Below, piece after piece: positions 35,758 to 45,296 of a stretch of DNA of 57,088 nucleotides. The number at the start of each line of letters is the position of its first letter. Position 1 is the first letter of the stretch. Under the pieces are notes generated by a model that had not been told where the DNA came from, ran no database searches, and worked only from the letters and a program-made list of their open reading frames with translations. This stretch comes from Microbacterium gubbeenense DSM 15944 (GTDB lineage: Bacteria > Actinomycetota > Actinomycetes > Actinomycetales > Microbacteriaceae). Where the stretch lies: contig NZ_AUGQ01000015.1 in assembly GCF_000422745.1 (NCBI RefSeq), positions 1-57,088 of the forward strand. The letters run 5' to 3'. The position numbers and the translations under genes are program-made.

Positions 35758-36642
35758 TCATTCCGTGTTGTCGGTGTGGCGTCGTGGAGTGGACGTGCGC
35801 TCGAGGACAGTCACACGTGGTGTGTGCAAATGCGGGTCGCGATCGACGACGCAGTGCACTCCGTAGCATTCGGCGAGAAGCGCCGGGGTCAGCACGTGCT
35901 CGGGAGCACCCTCGCCGCGCACCTCGCCGTCGGCGAGGAGCGTGAGGCGATCACAGCTCCGGGCCGCGAGATTGAGATCATGCAGCACGACGACGACGCT
36001 TCGGCCCTCGTCGGCGAGCTCGCGGAGCAGAGTGAGCACCTGCATCTGATATCCCAGGTCAAGGGCCGACACGGGCTCGTCGAGCAGAAGCACGAGAGAC
36101 TCCTGGCTGAGCTGCTTCGCGATGAGGACGAGCTGGCGCTGTCCGCCAGACAGCTCAGTGATCGGCCGATCGGCGAGGTCATGTACGCCAACGCGGCGAA
36201 GCGATCCGTCAACGGCGGCGACATCCTCTGGCGTCAGGGCGCCGCGCATCCTGTCAAACTGGCGCCGATGCGCGTAGCGGCCAAGCTCGACGATCGCACG
36301 CACGCTGAGGGCCTCGTCGATCCGGGTGTCCTGCGGAAGGAAGGCGATAAGTCGAGCGCGCTCGCGGGGCAGCAGCGTGCCGAGGTGGCCCCTGACAGTT
36401 TCGACGCGCCCCGCTGTGGCAGGTGCAATGCCGCCGAGCACGCGCAGAAGAGTCGATTTTCCGGCTCCGTTCGGACCGATCAGACCGTGCACTTCACCGG
36501 CGCGCACGTCGACGTCGATGTCGCGTATCACCGACCGACCGCGATAACCAGCCGCCACGGTACGGCCCGCGAGGAGGAGTTCCTGACCCGCAGGGCGTGC
36601 GTGCCGCGACGAGTGTGGGATCTCAGTGAGGATGCTCATCAT
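35758..36642 (-). CDS. ABC transporter ATP-binding protein, FecE-like
   Basis: A 294-residue ATPase: Walker A GPNGAGKSTLLRVLGG, Q-loop LIAFLPQDTRID, signature ELSGGQRQLVLIAKQL, Walker B LVLLLDEPVSALD, switch VVVLHDLNLAAR. The tail LLAECYGVHCVVDRDPHLHT is typical of siderophore and haem ATPases. It overlaps the permease gene by 4 bases (ATGA at 36639-36642). It powers the single FecCD permease encoded just upstream. Confidence 0.93.
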   Translation of the reverse strand: MMSILTEIPHSSRHARPAGQELLLAGRTVAAGYRGRSVIRDIDVDVRAGEVHGLIGPNGAGKSTLLRVLGGIAPATAGRVETVRGHLGTLLPRERARLIAFLPQDTRIDEALSVRAIVELGRYAHRRQFDRMRGALTPEDVAAVDGSLRRVGVHDLADRPITELSGGQRQLVLIAKQLSQESLVLLLDEPVSALDLGYQMQVLTLLRELADEGRSVVVVLHDLNLAARSCDRLTLLADGEVRGEGAPEHVLTPALLAECYGVHCVVDRDPHLHTPRVTVLERTSTPRRHTDNTE

Positions 36643-37700
36643 CTTCTTCCGCTCCGGGCGACGAGCAGGAGCAGTATGGGAGCGCCAAGGAACGCGGTGA
36701 TGGTGCCCGTCTGCAGGACAACGGGATCAAAAAGGTTGCGTGCGACCAGATCAGCGCCCACGAGAAAAATCGGCCCGATCCCGATGCTCACGGGCAGGAG
36801 GAGGCGGTGGTCGGGACCGAGCACGAGCCGTACAAGGTGCGGCACAACGAGTCCGACGAACGAGATCACCCCCGTGACCGCGACGCCTGCGGCGGTGATG
36901 AGTGCCGCGATCGCGAGGAGCACCTGCCGGACCCGCTTGATGCGAGCACCGCTCGCGATCGCGTGCTCATCACCGAGAAGGAACAGATTGAGCTCGCCTG
37001 TTGCCGCAAAGAGGAAGACGAGGCCGACCAGGATGGGGACGACCGCGAGGCCGACGTCGCGCCAGTTGCTTGACGTGAGATCGCCGTTGAGCCAGAACAT
37101 TGCCTGCTGGGCGTCGTCAGAGTCGGGCGCGTTCGCGATGATCGCTGAAATGAGCGCACCGAGGAACGCATTGATCGCAATCCCGACGAGAAGCAGGGTC
37201 GCGCCGGATCCTCCGCGCAACCCGGCAACGAGTTGCACGATCGTGACGGCGACGAGCGCGCCGAGGAATGCGGCCGTCGGCAAGAGCCATGGCATGGTCG
37301 CCGCGGCACCGCTGACAATCACCAACACCGCCGCGACGGCGGCACCTGAAGACACCCCGGTGACACCGGGCTCGGCGAGCGGGTTGCGGAACACTGCCTG
37401 CATGACTGCGCCGGCCGCCGCCAGACTGGCCCCGACGAGCAACGCCAACACGGTGCGCGGCAATCGAACCGACCACACGAGGTGAACGGTCGCCGATGCG
37501 ATGTCCGGCAGCGGCAGGCTGAGGACGGCCAGCGGGTCGCGGAGCGGCTCAACCAGTGCGAATAACACCGTCGAGAGGTTCGTGTTGACGGGCCCGATCG
37601 CGCACGCCACGACTGTGATCACGACGATGCCTGCGGGAACGCCGATTCCGAGCGCAAGACGTCGCGCGGGGCGCGGGGTGGCGCGGGCAGGGCTGATCAC
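36639..37700 (-). CDS. FecCD-type ABC transporter permease
   Basis: A 353-residue membrane protein of the FecCD/BtuC family, with about ten hydrophobic segments. Signature stretches are RLPRTVLALLVGASLAAAGAVMQAVFRNPLAEPGVTG, GIAINAFLGALISAIIA, and near the end GVISFVGLVVPHLVRLVLG followed by DLVARNLFDP. Only one permease gene is present, so a homodimer is expected. It starts at GTG 37700, first gene of the operon, 15 bases from the zinc-type palindrome. Confidence 0.93.
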   Translation of the reverse strand: MISPARATPRPARRLALGIGVPAGIVVITVVACAIGPVNTNLSTVLFALVEPLRDPLAVLSLPLPDIASATVHLVWSVRLPRTVLALLVGASLAAAGAVMQAVFRNPLAEPGVTGVSSGAAVAAVLVIVSGAAATMPWLLPTAAFLGALVAVTIVQLVAGLRGGSGATLLLVGIAINAFLGALISAIIANAPDSDDAQQAMFWLNGDLTSSNWRDVGLAVVPILVGLVFLFAATGELNLFLLGDEHAIASGARIKRVRQVLLAIAALITAAGVAVTGVISFVGLVVPHLVRLVLGPDHRLLLPVSIGIGPIFLVGADLVARNLFDPVVLQTGTITAFLGAPILLLLVARSGRR

Positions 37701-37715
37701 GTCGCCAGCATATAG

Positions 37716-37736
37716 TAATGAGAATCATTGTCATAA
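37716..37736. promoter_or_regulatory. Zur/Fur-type operator in front of the FecCD-ABC operon
   Basis: TAATGAGAATCATTGTCATA is an AT-rich near-palindrome with its near edge 15 bases upstream of the GTG of the permease gene. It matches the znuA box at 16 of 21 positions and differs from the TTAGGT/ACCTAA iron boxes near 50.9 and 51.3 kb. Confidence 0.75.
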
Positions 37737-37790
37737 ACCGAGAGCAGTCTGGTCAGGCACGCAGCGAACACCGCCCGCCGACAAGGCAAC

Positions 37791-37819
37791 GGCCGGTGAC
37801 TCGAAGCGAATCACCGGCC
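37791..37819 (-). terminator. Terminator after the E2 gene
   Basis: GGCCGGTGA (37791-37799) pairs with TCACCGGCC (37811-37819) around an 11-base loop, 14 bases past the stop of the E2 gene. It also insulates the operator region of the neighbouring operon. Confidence 0.7.
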
Positions 37820-37833
37820 GTCACATCGTGTGC

Positions 37834-39135
37834 TCAGTCGAGCAGCAGCGCCGGCTCCTCCAGCACAGCGGCCACGTCGGCGACGAAGCGGCTGACCTTG
37901 TCGCCGTCGACGATGCGGTGATCGAACGACCCCGATACCGTCGTCACCCACGCCGGGCGCACCTCGCCGTCGATGACCCACGGCTTCTGACGGATCGCAC
38001 CCATCGCGATGATGCCCGCCTCGCCCGGGTTGAGGATCGGCGTGCCGGCGTCCATCCCGAACACGCCGATGTTCGTGATCGTGATCGTGCCGCTCGCCAT
38101 GTCGGCGGGCGACGTCTTGCCCTCACGGGCCTTCAGCGTCAGATCCTGCAGCGCCGACGCGAGCTCGCGGATCGACAGATCCTGCGCGTCCTTGATGTTC
38201 GGCACGATGAGGCCGCGCGGCGTCGCCGCCGCGATGCCCAAGTTCACATAGTTGCGCACCTGGATCTCGGCGCCGTCCTCCGACTCGATCCACGTCGAGT
38301 TGATCTCGGGCGTGCGCTGCACGGCCCACAGCACGGCCCGCGCGTACACGAGCAGCGGCGAGATCTTGATGTCGGCGAACTGCGGCTGCTGCTTGAGCCG
38401 CGCGACGAACTCCATGGTGCGCGTCGCGTCGACGTCGGTCCACACCGATACGTGCGGGGCCGTGTACGCGGATCCGACCATCGCGTTCGCGGTCGCCTTG
38501 CGCACGCCCTTGACGGGAACGGATTCGTAGCGCGGATCCTTCTGGGCCTGCGGCGCAGGGATCGTGCGCTCGCGCTCAGCGCCCCACGCGGGCGTCGACA
38601 GGTTGCGGAACACGGACGCCTGCTCGGCCTGCGCGACGACGTCGTCTCGCGTGACCTCGCCGGCGGGCCCGGACCCGACGACATCGGACAGCGTCACCCC
38701 GAGGTCGCGCGCGAGCTTCCTGACCGGAGGCTTCGCGATCACGCCGATCGAGCTCGTCACGACGGCCTCGTGCGTCTTGGGCGTGCGGCGGGTCTTCGCC
38801 TCTGCGCCGTTGCCGTAGCCGACGAGCACGGACGTATCCGACACGTCCTCCGCGGGCTCGGGGCGCGCGCCGCCGTCGGTGCCGCTCTCGGCAGCCGTCG
38901 TCTCGGAGACGACCGTCATGATCGCCGCGCCGACGTCCACGGTGTCGCCGGCGCTGACGAACAGCTCTCCGACGACGCCCTCGAACGGCGACGGCAGCTC
39001 GACGACGCTCTTCGCGGTCTCGATGTCGACGACCGGATCGTTGATCTTGATCTGGTCGCCGGGCTTGACGCGCCACTCGACGATCTCGGCCTCGGTCAGG
39101 CCCTCGCCCACGTCGGGAAGGTGGTAGGTCTCCAT
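37834..39135 (-). CDS. Dihydrolipoamide acyltransferase (E2) of a 2-oxoacid dehydrogenase
   Basis: A 433-residue E2 from the ATG at 39135. A single lipoyl domain covers ~1-78, with the lipoylated lysine in [15 protein letters not shown] (near residue 42). A linker and a peripheral-subunit-binding domain follow ([32 protein letters not shown]). The catalytic core shows [24 protein letters not shown] and the active site [15 protein letters not shown]. It transfers acyl groups from E1 to CoA. The type with heterodimeric E1 in actinobacteria is usually the branched-chain enzyme; pyruvate is the alternative. No E3 gene is in the window. Confidence 0.93.
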   Translation of the reverse strand: METYHLPDVGEGLTEAEIVEWRVKPGDQIKINDPVVDIETAKSVVELPSPFEGVVGELFVSAGDTVDVGAAIMTVVSETTAAESGTDGGARPEPAEDVSDTSVLVGYGNGAEAKTRRTPKTHEAVVTSSIGVIAKPPVRKLARDLGVTLSDVVGSGPAGEVTRDDVVAQAEQASVFRNLSTPAWGAERERTIPAPQAQKDPRYESVPVKGVRKATANAMVGSAYTAPHVSVWTDVDATRTMEFVARLKQQPQFADIKISPLLVYARAVLWAVQRTPEINSTWIESEDGAEIQVRNYVNLGIAAATPRGLIVPNIKDAQDLSIRELASALQDLTLKAREGKTSPADMASGTITITNIGVFGMDAGTPILNPGEAGIIAMGAIRQKPWVIDGEVRPAWVTTVSGSFDHRIVDGDKVSRFVADVAAVLEEPALLLD

Positions 39136-39152
39136 GGCGATTCCTCCGGGTT

Positions 39153-40133
39153 TCAGAATGCGAGAGCTCGGTCGACGGCCTCGAGCACGCGGTCGGCGTC
39201 GGGCAGGTAGAAGCTTTCGAGTTTGGCGGGCGGGAACGGCACGTCGTATCCGCTCACCCGCATGACGGGCGCCTCGAGCGAGTAGAACGCCCGCTCGGCA
39301 ACGGTCGAGGCGATCTCGCCCCCGACACTGGTCGCGCCCGGAGCCTCCTGCGCCCACACCATGCGTCCGGTCGAGCGCACCGAGTCGATGATCGGGTCGT
39401 AGTCGATGGGCGACAGCGAGCGCACGTCGATGACCTCGCAGCTGATTCCCTCGCCCTCGGCGATCGAGGCGGCCTGCAGCAGCACCGACACCATCGCGCC
39501 GTGGCCGACGAGGGTGATGTCGGATCCGCCGCGGATCACGCGCGACGCGTGCAGCGGCGCGGCACGATGATCGGTGTCGACCTCGCCCTTCTGCCAGTAG
39601 CGGCTCTTCGGCTCCATAAAGATCACCGGATCGTCCGACGCGATCGCGTCCTGGATCATCCAGTAGGCGTCGTTCGGCGTCGACGGGCTCACCACGCGCA
39701 GACCCGGGGTGTGCGCGAAGTACGCCTCCGGGCTCTCCTGGTGGTGCTCGATGGCGCCGATGTGGCCGCCGTACGGGATGCGGATGACAACCGGCATGCT
39801 GATCGTGCCCTCGTGCCGGTTCGTGAGCTTCGCGAGCTGCGTCGTGATCTGGTCGAACGCCGGGAACACGAACCCGTCGAACTGGATCTCGACGACGGGG
39901 CGGAATCCCGCCATCGCGAGTCCGATCGCGGATCCCACGATGCCCGCCTCTGCGAGCGGAGTGTCGAGCACGCGGTTCTCGCCGAAGTCGCGCTGCAGGT
40001 GCTCGGTCACGCGGAACACGCCACCGAGCTTGCCGATGTCCTCGCCCATCAGCATGACGCGAGGGTTCTCCTCCATCGCGCGGCGCAGGCCGGCGTTCAT
40101 CGCCCGCGCGAACGGCATCGTCTCGAACGTCAT
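39153..40133 (-). CDS. 2-oxoacid dehydrogenase E1 subunit beta
   Basis: A 326-residue transketolase-like subunit: [70 protein letters not shown], and the C-terminal [16 protein letters not shown]. It completes the thiamine diphosphate site with the alpha subunit and decarboxylates a 2-oxoacid. The ATG at 40133 overlaps the alpha subunit stop (ATGA), and the E2 gene starts 17 bases after its own stop. The branched-chain 2-oxoacid dehydrogenase is the most likely identity. Confidence 0.93.
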   Translation of the reverse strand: MTFETMPFARAMNAGLRRAMEENPRVMLMGEDIGKLGGVFRVTEHLQRDFGENRVLDTPLAEAGIVGSAIGLAMAGFRPVVEIQFDGFVFPAFDQITTQLAKLTNRHEGTISMPVVIRIPYGGHIGAIEHHQESPEAYFAHTPGLRVVSPSTPNDAYWMIQDAIASDDPVIFMEPKSRYWQKGEVDTDHRAAPLHASRVIRGGSDITLVGHGAMVSVLLQAASIAEGEGISCEVIDVRSLSPIDYDPIIDSVRSTGRMVWAQEAPGATSVGGEIASTVAERAFYSLEAPVMRVSGYDVPFPPAKLESFYLPDADRVLEAVDRALAF

Positions 40134-41257
40134 GCCGCTCCTCCCTCGAACGAAGCCTCGTACTCGGCCAGCCAGGCGGCCTGCTGCTCCATGAGCGCGT
40201 GCGGCTCGGAGTACACGTGCGCGAACATGCTGGCCGGGTCGGGATCCGGCCATTCCGCGATCCGCGTGCGCACGTCGGCGGCGAGCGCCTCGCCCTCCTG
40301 GTCGACGTCGGCGAAGAACTCGGATCCCGCGCCGCGGTTCTCGAGGAACGCGCGCATGCGGGCGATCGGGTCGCGCCGCGCCCACGACTCCTCTTCGGCC
40401 TTCGTGCGGTACTTGGTCGGGTCGTCGCTCGTCGTGTGCGCGCCCATGCGGTACGTGACGGCCTCGATCGCGCGCGGACCGCCGCCCGCACGCGCCTCGT
40501 CCAGATACATACGGCTGGCGGCATACGATGCGAGCACGTCGTTGCCGTCGATGCGCAGGGTGGGGATCCCGTAGCCCGCCGAGCGGTTCGCGAGCGGGCC
40601 CGCGGCCTGCGTCGCAACGGGCACCGAGATCGCCCACTGGTTGTTCTGCAGGAAGAACAGCTCGGGCGTGGAGTAGCTCGCCGCGAACACCATCGCCTCG
40701 TGCACGTCGCCCTCGCTCGCGGCACCGTCGCCGTAGTAGACGACCACCGCCTCGTCCTTCTCGGCGTCTCCGCTGCCCGTGCGGCCGTCGAAGTTCAGCC
40801 CCATCGCGAACCCCGTCGCGTGCGGCACCTGCGTGCCGAGCACGAGCGTGTACAGACGCGTATTGCCGTTCTTCGGATCGGTGGGATCCCACCCGCCGTG
40901 CGTCGCGCTGCGCATCAGGGCGAGGATCGACACGGGGTCGACCCCGCGCACCCTCGCGACGGCGTGCTCGCGGTACGAGGGGAAGATCGTGTCCTGCGAG
41001 CGCGCGGCCCGCGCCGACCCGACCTGCGCGGCCTCCTGGCCGAGCGACGGCGGCCACAGCGCGAGCTGCCCCTGCCGCTGCAGCATGGTCGCCTGCTGAT
41101 CGAAGGCGCGCGTCACCGCCATGTCGCGGTACATCTGCTCGAGAGCGGACTCGTCCAACGCCTCGACGATCTCGCGGAGAGGCTCGGCCTCGGGGGTGGG
41201 CGCGAACGAGCCGTCGGGCTCGAGAATGCGCACGATAGGAGTTTCTGCCGAAGTCAC
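40130..41257 (-). CDS. 2-oxoacid dehydrogenase E1 subunit alpha
   Basis: A 375-residue subunit with thiamine diphosphate motif [20 protein letters not shown] ending in NNQWAIS. Also seen are [34 protein letters not shown] and the phosphorylation-loop-like stretch [18 protein letters not shown]. Together with the beta subunit it decarboxylates branched-chain 2-oxoacids or pyruvate. It is the first gene of the E1alpha-E1beta-E2 operon. The gap upstream (41258-41353) shows no distinct site. Confidence 0.93.
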   Translation of the reverse strand: MTSAETPIVRILEPDGSFAPTPEAEPLREIVEALDESALEQMYRDMAVTRAFDQQATMLQRQGQLALWPPSLGQEAAQVGSARAARSQDTIFPSYREHAVARVRGVDPVSILALMRSATHGGWDPTDPKNGNTRLYTLVLGTQVPHATGFAMGLNFDGRTGSGDAEKDEAVVVYYGDGAASEGDVHEAMVFAASYSTPELFFLQNNQWAISVPVATQAAGPLANRSAGYGIPTLRIDGNDVLASYAASRMYLDEARAGGGPRAIEAVTYRMGAHTTSDDPTKYRTKAEEESWARRDPIARMRAFLENRGAGSEFFADVDQEGEALAADVRTRIAEWPDPDPASMFAHVYSEPHALMEQQAAWLAEYEASFEGGAA

Positions 41258-41353
41258 ATGTCCACGCTAGGCCCCATCGCTCATGCGCAGGCCATGACGC
41301 GCTCGACAACGGATCGCCGGATCGTGTGGTGGGAATCCACATACGCACATCGA

Positions 41354-42187
41354 TCAGGTGGCCGTGCGTCCGTCCGCGGAATGCGGCCGCCGGATCCTGC
41401 CTCGTCGCGGCACGACGAGGGGGCGTCCCGTGTCGTCGTCGCGCAGGATTCGCACCGCGAGCCCGTACACGGCTTCGATGCGTTCGGCGGTGAGCACCTC
41501 GTTCGGCGAGCCGCTCGCCACCGCGCGCCCCGCGTCAAGGATCATCACCTCATCGGCATATGCCGCCGCGAGCGAGAGGTCGTGCAGGACGATGACGACG
41601 GCGGCACCCGCCCTTGCTCGGTCACGTGCGATACGCAGCACGTCCTCCTGGTGGCGCAGATCGAGAGCGGCCGTCGGTTCGTCGAGCAGAACGATCGGCG
41701 TCTCCTGCGCGAGCACGCGCGCGAGCGAGACGCGGGCCTTCTCGCCTCCCGAGAGCGTTGGGAAGGCCCTCGTCAGGAGGTGACCCGAATCAGTCGCCTC
41801 GATCGCCCGCGCGATCGCCCGGTCGTCATCGGCCGACTCCTCCGTGCCGATCCACGGCGCCCGGCCCATCTCGATGACCTGTTGCGCGGTGAACGGGAAG
41901 ACGAGCTGGTTCGATTGCAGGAGCACGGCGCGGCGACGCGCGCGCTCCCTGGGAGGCCACTGGCCGAGCGGACGCCCGTGCAGCAGCACGTCGCCGCCCG
42001 TGGGATCGGCATCGCCCGCGAGCATTCCCAGGAGGGTAGATTTGCCGGCGCCATTCGGGCCGACCAGAACGAGCACCCGACCGCAGCGCACGTCGACGCT
42101 CACTTTGTCGAGAATCGTCGTTCCGCCGATCCGGTAGGAAGCGTTCACGATGCTCAGCCCGGCGCCCGTCTCGGCCGTCACGCCCAT
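41354..42187 (-). CDS. hmuV: Haem ABC transporter ATP-binding protein
   Basis: A 277-residue ATPase: Walker A GPNGAGKSTLLGML, the HmuV-type stretch RRAVLLQSNQLVFPFTAQQV with EMGRAPW, signature TLSGGEKARVSLARVLAQ, Walker B IVLLDEPTAALDLRHQ, and VIVLHDLSLAAAYAD. The ATG at 42187 overlaps the permease gene by 10 bases. Last gene of the haem island series. Confidence 0.93.
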   Translation of the reverse strand: MGVTAETGAGLSIVNASYRIGGTTILDKVSVDVRCGRVLVLVGPNGAGKSTLLGMLAGDADPTGGDVLLHGRPLGQWPPRERARRRAVLLQSNQLVFPFTAQQVIEMGRAPWIGTEESADDDRAIARAIEATDSGHLLTRAFPTLSGGEKARVSLARVLAQETPIVLLDEPTAALDLRHQEDVLRIARDRARAGAAVVIVLHDLSLAAAYADEVMILDAGRAVASGSPNEVLTAERIEAVYGLAVRILRDDDTGRPLVVPRRGRIRRPHSADGRTAT

Positions 42188-43272
42188 CCCCCGGCCTGCC
42201 GGCGATTGCGGCGGATGAGCCAATAGAAGAACGGCCCGCCGACGAGCGCGGTGAGCATGCCGATGGGCAGGTCGGAGGCCGGCACCAGCGTGCGCGCCAG
42301 CAGGTCCGCCCAGACGAGCAGTGCGGCGCCACCCAGAATCGAGACGGCGAAGAGCATGCGGTGCGCCGGACCCAGCAGCATGCGCACGAGGTGCGGCACC
42401 ACGAGGCCGACGAACGAGATGATGCCGACAAAGGCGACACCGACGCCCGTCAGGAGCGCCACGAGCACGACCGACGCGATGCGCAGCCGCTCGACCTTGA
42501 TGCCGAGGTGTGACGCCGTGCGATCCCCCAGCGCGAGCAGGTCGAACTGCCGCGCGAGCGACGCCACGATCGCCGTCGCGCACACGCCCACGATGGCGAC
42601 GATCACGACCTCGTTCCATCGGGATCCGTTGATCGAGCCGAGCTGCCAGAACACGATCTGCTCACGGCTCTGCGTATCGCCGAGGAACGTGATGAGTGCG
42701 AGCCCTGCCCCGGCGAAGGCGTTGATCGCCACGCCCGTCAACAGCAGTGTGACGGTCTCGGTGCGCCCCTGCGCGCGCGCCGTGCCGTAAACAAGCAGCG
42801 TGGCAACGAGGCCGCCGAGGAACGCGAATGCCGCGATCGTCCACCCGCCGAGGAACGACAGCCCGAAGCTGATCGCGGCGGCGGCCCCCAGAGCTGCGCC
42901 GGAGGAGACGCCGACGACGCCCGGCTCGGCGAGTGGGTTGCCGAAGACGGCCTGCATGACCGCGCCCGCGATTGCGAGGGCCGCCCCGACGAGGAGTGAC
43001 ATCGCCACGCGCGGGAAGCGGATCTTCCACAGGGTCTGCTCGATCAGATCGTCAGTGGGTGCCCAGGCGTTATCGATGCCCACGGCGCGCAGAACGGATC
43101 CGACGACGTCCTGTGCCGAGATCGGCAGCTGCCCGAGTGCGGCCGACAACACGACCCCGCCCACGAGGAGCAGCGACGAGACGGCGACGACGATCGCCCC
43201 GCGACCGGCGCGACGCTTCCGGGCATGCGGAGAAACTGCCGGTTCCGCGGCGGCGGTGGTCCCGGTGGTCAT
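42178..43272 (-). CDS. hmuU: Haem ABC transporter permease
   Basis: A 364-residue FecCD-family permease with about ten membrane segments (VVAVSSLLLVGGVVLSAALG; FPRVAMSLLVGAALAIAGAVMQAVFGNPLAEPGVVG; FVGIISFVGLVVPHLVRMLLGP). It is a paralogue of the permease at 36639-37700, sharing the GAVMQAVF(R/G)NPLAEPGV core, but serves haem by context. Its start overlaps the hmuT stop by 4 bases. Confidence 0.93.
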   Translation of the reverse strand: MTTGTTAAAEPAVSPHARKRRAGRGAIVVAVSSLLLVGGVVLSAALGQLPISAQDVVGSVLRAVGIDNAWAPTDDLIEQTLWKIRFPRVAMSLLVGAALAIAGAVMQAVFGNPLAEPGVVGVSSGAALGAAAAISFGLSFLGGWTIAAFAFLGGLVATLLVYGTARAQGRTETVTLLLTGVAINAFAGAGLALITFLGDTQSREQIVFWQLGSINGSRWNEVVIVAIVGVCATAIVASLARQFDLLALGDRTASHLGIKVERLRIASVVLVALLTGVGVAFVGIISFVGLVVPHLVRMLLGPAHRMLFAVSILGGAALLVWADLLARTLVPASDLPIGMLTALVGGPFFYWLIRRNRRQAGGWA

Positions 43273-44396
43273 TCGTCGGCTTCGCCGGCGTGCGCGTTGT
43301 CGGGAGCGTATACGGCGCGCGCGAGCGCCTCGATGACGTCAGCGGAGCGGGGCCCGAACGACAAGATCGTGCCGTCGTCCATATCGACGATGCGCTCGTT
43401 CTGACCGGCGGCCGTCAGCGCGACAGCCGGCTTCTCCTGCAGCAGGCCGTCGATGCCACCCGTCGACTCGATGCCGCCCGTCATCGTGAGGATCAGGTCG
43501 GGATCCGCCGCCAGCAGCGCCTCGTCGGTCATGGGACGCATGCCCTCCCATCCGAGCTCGGCCGCCACGTCGATGCCGCCGAGGGATTCGATGAGCTCGT
43601 CGGCGCCCGATTCCTCGCCGAACATGTAGTAGACGCCGGCGTTGCCGCGCAGGTAGAGGAACACCATCCGCACGCGGTCGCTCTCGTCTTCCGGCACGAG
43701 ACGCGCGATCTCGGCAGCGGTCGCGGCGACGTCGTCGGCGATGTGCTCGGCAAGCTGCTCGCCGACCTCGGGCGCACCGTATACGGCCGCCACCTGGCGG
43801 GCGAGATCTTGAGCGCCTTCGAAAGACGGATCGTTATCAACGAAGACCACTGTGATCCCCACGTCGCGCAGCTGCTCGATCACATCGCGCGGGCCCACCG
43901 TGCCGTCGGTGATGACGACGTCGGGGTCGAGACCGATGACCGCCTCGGCGTTGATCGTGTGACCGCCTGAGGTGACCTGCTCGATGCCTTCCGTGCCCGG
44001 AAACGTCGTCGACTGATCGATCCCGACGAGCGTGTCGCCGAAGCCGAGGGCCCAGGCGGTCGCGGCGATCGAGCCGGCGAGATCCACCGCCACCACGCGG
44101 TCGGTCGCAGCGACCGTCACCTGCTCCTCGTCGCCGGATTGAGCATACGACGTGACGGTCGCGGGCAGCTGCTGCCCGGGATCCTCTGCGACGACCTCGA
44201 TCTCGTCGTCCGGCATGACGGCCGTCGACGGCCCGACGATGCTGCGCGGGTCCGCCGCGGGCTCGAGCTGCGACAGGTCGGGCTGCACTCCGGCATCGCC
44301 ATCGGCCGACGCTCCGCCCGCGCATCCCGCCAGCAGGGCGATCGCGGCCGCGACGGCGACGATCGCCGTCGAGCGTCGAGCCTTCGCACCCGTCAC
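43269..44396 (-). CDS. hmuT: Haem-binding lipoprotein
   Basis: A 375-residue binding protein from the GTG at 44396. The lipobox is ALLAGC. Family elements are VVAVDLAGSIAATAWALGFG, SGGHTINAEAVIGLDPDVVI and RGNAGVYYMFGEESGADELI. In corynebacterial HmuT a histidine and a tyrosine coordinate haem; the His in SGGHTINAE and a Tyr in GVYYMFG are the likely counterparts. The GTG overlaps the stop of the small HtaA gene (GTGA), so the wall protein and binding protein are coupled. Confidence 0.93.
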   Translation of the reverse strand: MTGAKARRSTAIVAVAAAIALLAGCAGGASADGDAGVQPDLSQLEPAADPRSIVGPSTAVMPDDEIEVVAEDPGQQLPATVTSYAQSGDEEQVTVAATDRVVAVDLAGSIAATAWALGFGDTLVGIDQSTTFPGTEGIEQVTSGGHTINAEAVIGLDPDVVITDGTVGPRDVIEQLRDVGITVVFVDNDPSFEGAQDLARQVAAVYGAPEVGEQLAEHIADDVAATAAEIARLVPEDESDRVRMVFLYLRGNAGVYYMFGEESGADELIESLGGIDVAAELGWEGMRPMTDEALLAADPDLILTMTGGIESTGGIDGLLQEKPAVALTAAGQNERIVDMDDGTILSFGPRSADVIEALARAVYAPDNAHAGEADE

Positions 44397-45259
44397 TGTG
44401 CGCCGCCCGTGGTGTCGGGCTCCGCATCGACCCCTCGCGCCGCGCGCGCTCTGCGCCCACCGACGAGCAGCCCGCCCGTGAACCCGATCACGAGCAGAGC
44501 GACGCCGCCCACGCCGATCGCCGCCCACGGGATGTCGGCGCGCACCTCGACGGGCTGCACGGCCGCTGGCTCTTCCACGACGGCGCCGGCGGCCGGTTCC
44601 GGCTCCTCCGTGGCCTCGGCAGCCGGTTGCGGTGCAGCGCCTGCGTCGCAGTTCTCCGTGGTCAGCGAGAACGAGACGGGATCGAGCACCTCCCCCGCCT
44701 CGTAGAACCCGGCAAACGCCGCGGCGCCGGGGTTCGTGAGGGTCGTCTCGAGATCCGATGCGGCGAGCGTGTCACCGATCGAGTCCGGCGCGGCAGGCAG
44801 CGTGACGTCTCCGACCCATTCCTGCTCGGCATCGACCGCGACTTCGCCCTCCATATCGTTGCTGTGCGCGTCGAGCAGCAGCGCCGCCGTTTCTCCCTCG
44901 AACTCGATCGTCGGGTTGCCGAGCGTCAGGTCGAGGACACCGTCGTGCCCGGTGAAGTGCACCGTGCCGGGAAAGGACACGGATCCCGTTCCGGTCGCCG
45001 GGTCGTAGCTGCCCGTCGCGCCGGTCCACTCGAAGTTCGGGGTCTCGTAGGTCGCGCCGTCGAGGGCCTCCCAGGATCCGTTCGCGATCGTGCCGCTGAT
45101 GTACGAGCGGAAGCTCTCCTTCACCCCCCAGGAGAACGTGCCGTCGGTGACGACGCACGCCTCCGCGTCCGCGGTCGCCTGCGCGCTCGCAGCGGTGGCG
45201 GGGACGAGCATCGCGGCCGCGAGTACAACGCCCGTGCCGATGATGTTTCGAGTCTTCAC
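44393..45259 (-). CDS. Small HtaA-domain haem-binding protein, membrane anchored
   Basis: A 288-residue exported protein from the GTG at 45259 (AAGGA upstream). A signal peptide (GTGVVLAAAMLVPATAASAQ) is followed by one HtaA domain (~35-215): FSWGVKESFRSYISGTI, HFTGHDGVLDLTLGNP and FAGFYEAGEVLDPVSFSL. The conserved tyrosine (SYISG) and histidine (TGHDGVL) associated with haem binding are kept. A Pro/Glu-rich linker and a C-terminal membrane segment (WAAIGVGGVALLVIGFTGGLLVGG) with an RRARAAR stop-transfer end the protein. It matches corynebacterial HtaC or a short HtaA, passing haem to HmuT. Confidence 0.9.
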   Translation of the reverse strand: MKTRNIIGTGVVLAAAMLVPATAASAQATADAEACVVTDGTFSWGVKESFRSYISGTIANGSWEALDGATYETPNFEWTGATGSYDPATGTGSVSFPGTVHFTGHDGVLDLTLGNPTIEFEGETAALLLDAHSNDMEGEVAVDAEQEWVGDVTLPAAPDSIGDTLAASDLETTLTNPGAAAFAGFYEAGEVLDPVSFSLTTENCDAGAAPQPAAEATEEPEPAAGAVVEEPAAVQPVEVRADIPWAAIGVGGVALLVIGFTGGLLVGGRRARAARGVDAEPDTTGGAQ

Positions 45260-45296
45260 GTCAGTGGATCCTTCTTCTTCGTTCGAGCGGTGCGGA

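Noticed and set aside
39136..40725. N-terminal extension of the E2 gene
   Set aside because: The frame stays open upstream but E2 homology starts at [10 protein letters not shown] with a good ribosome binding site, and E1beta occupies the region.
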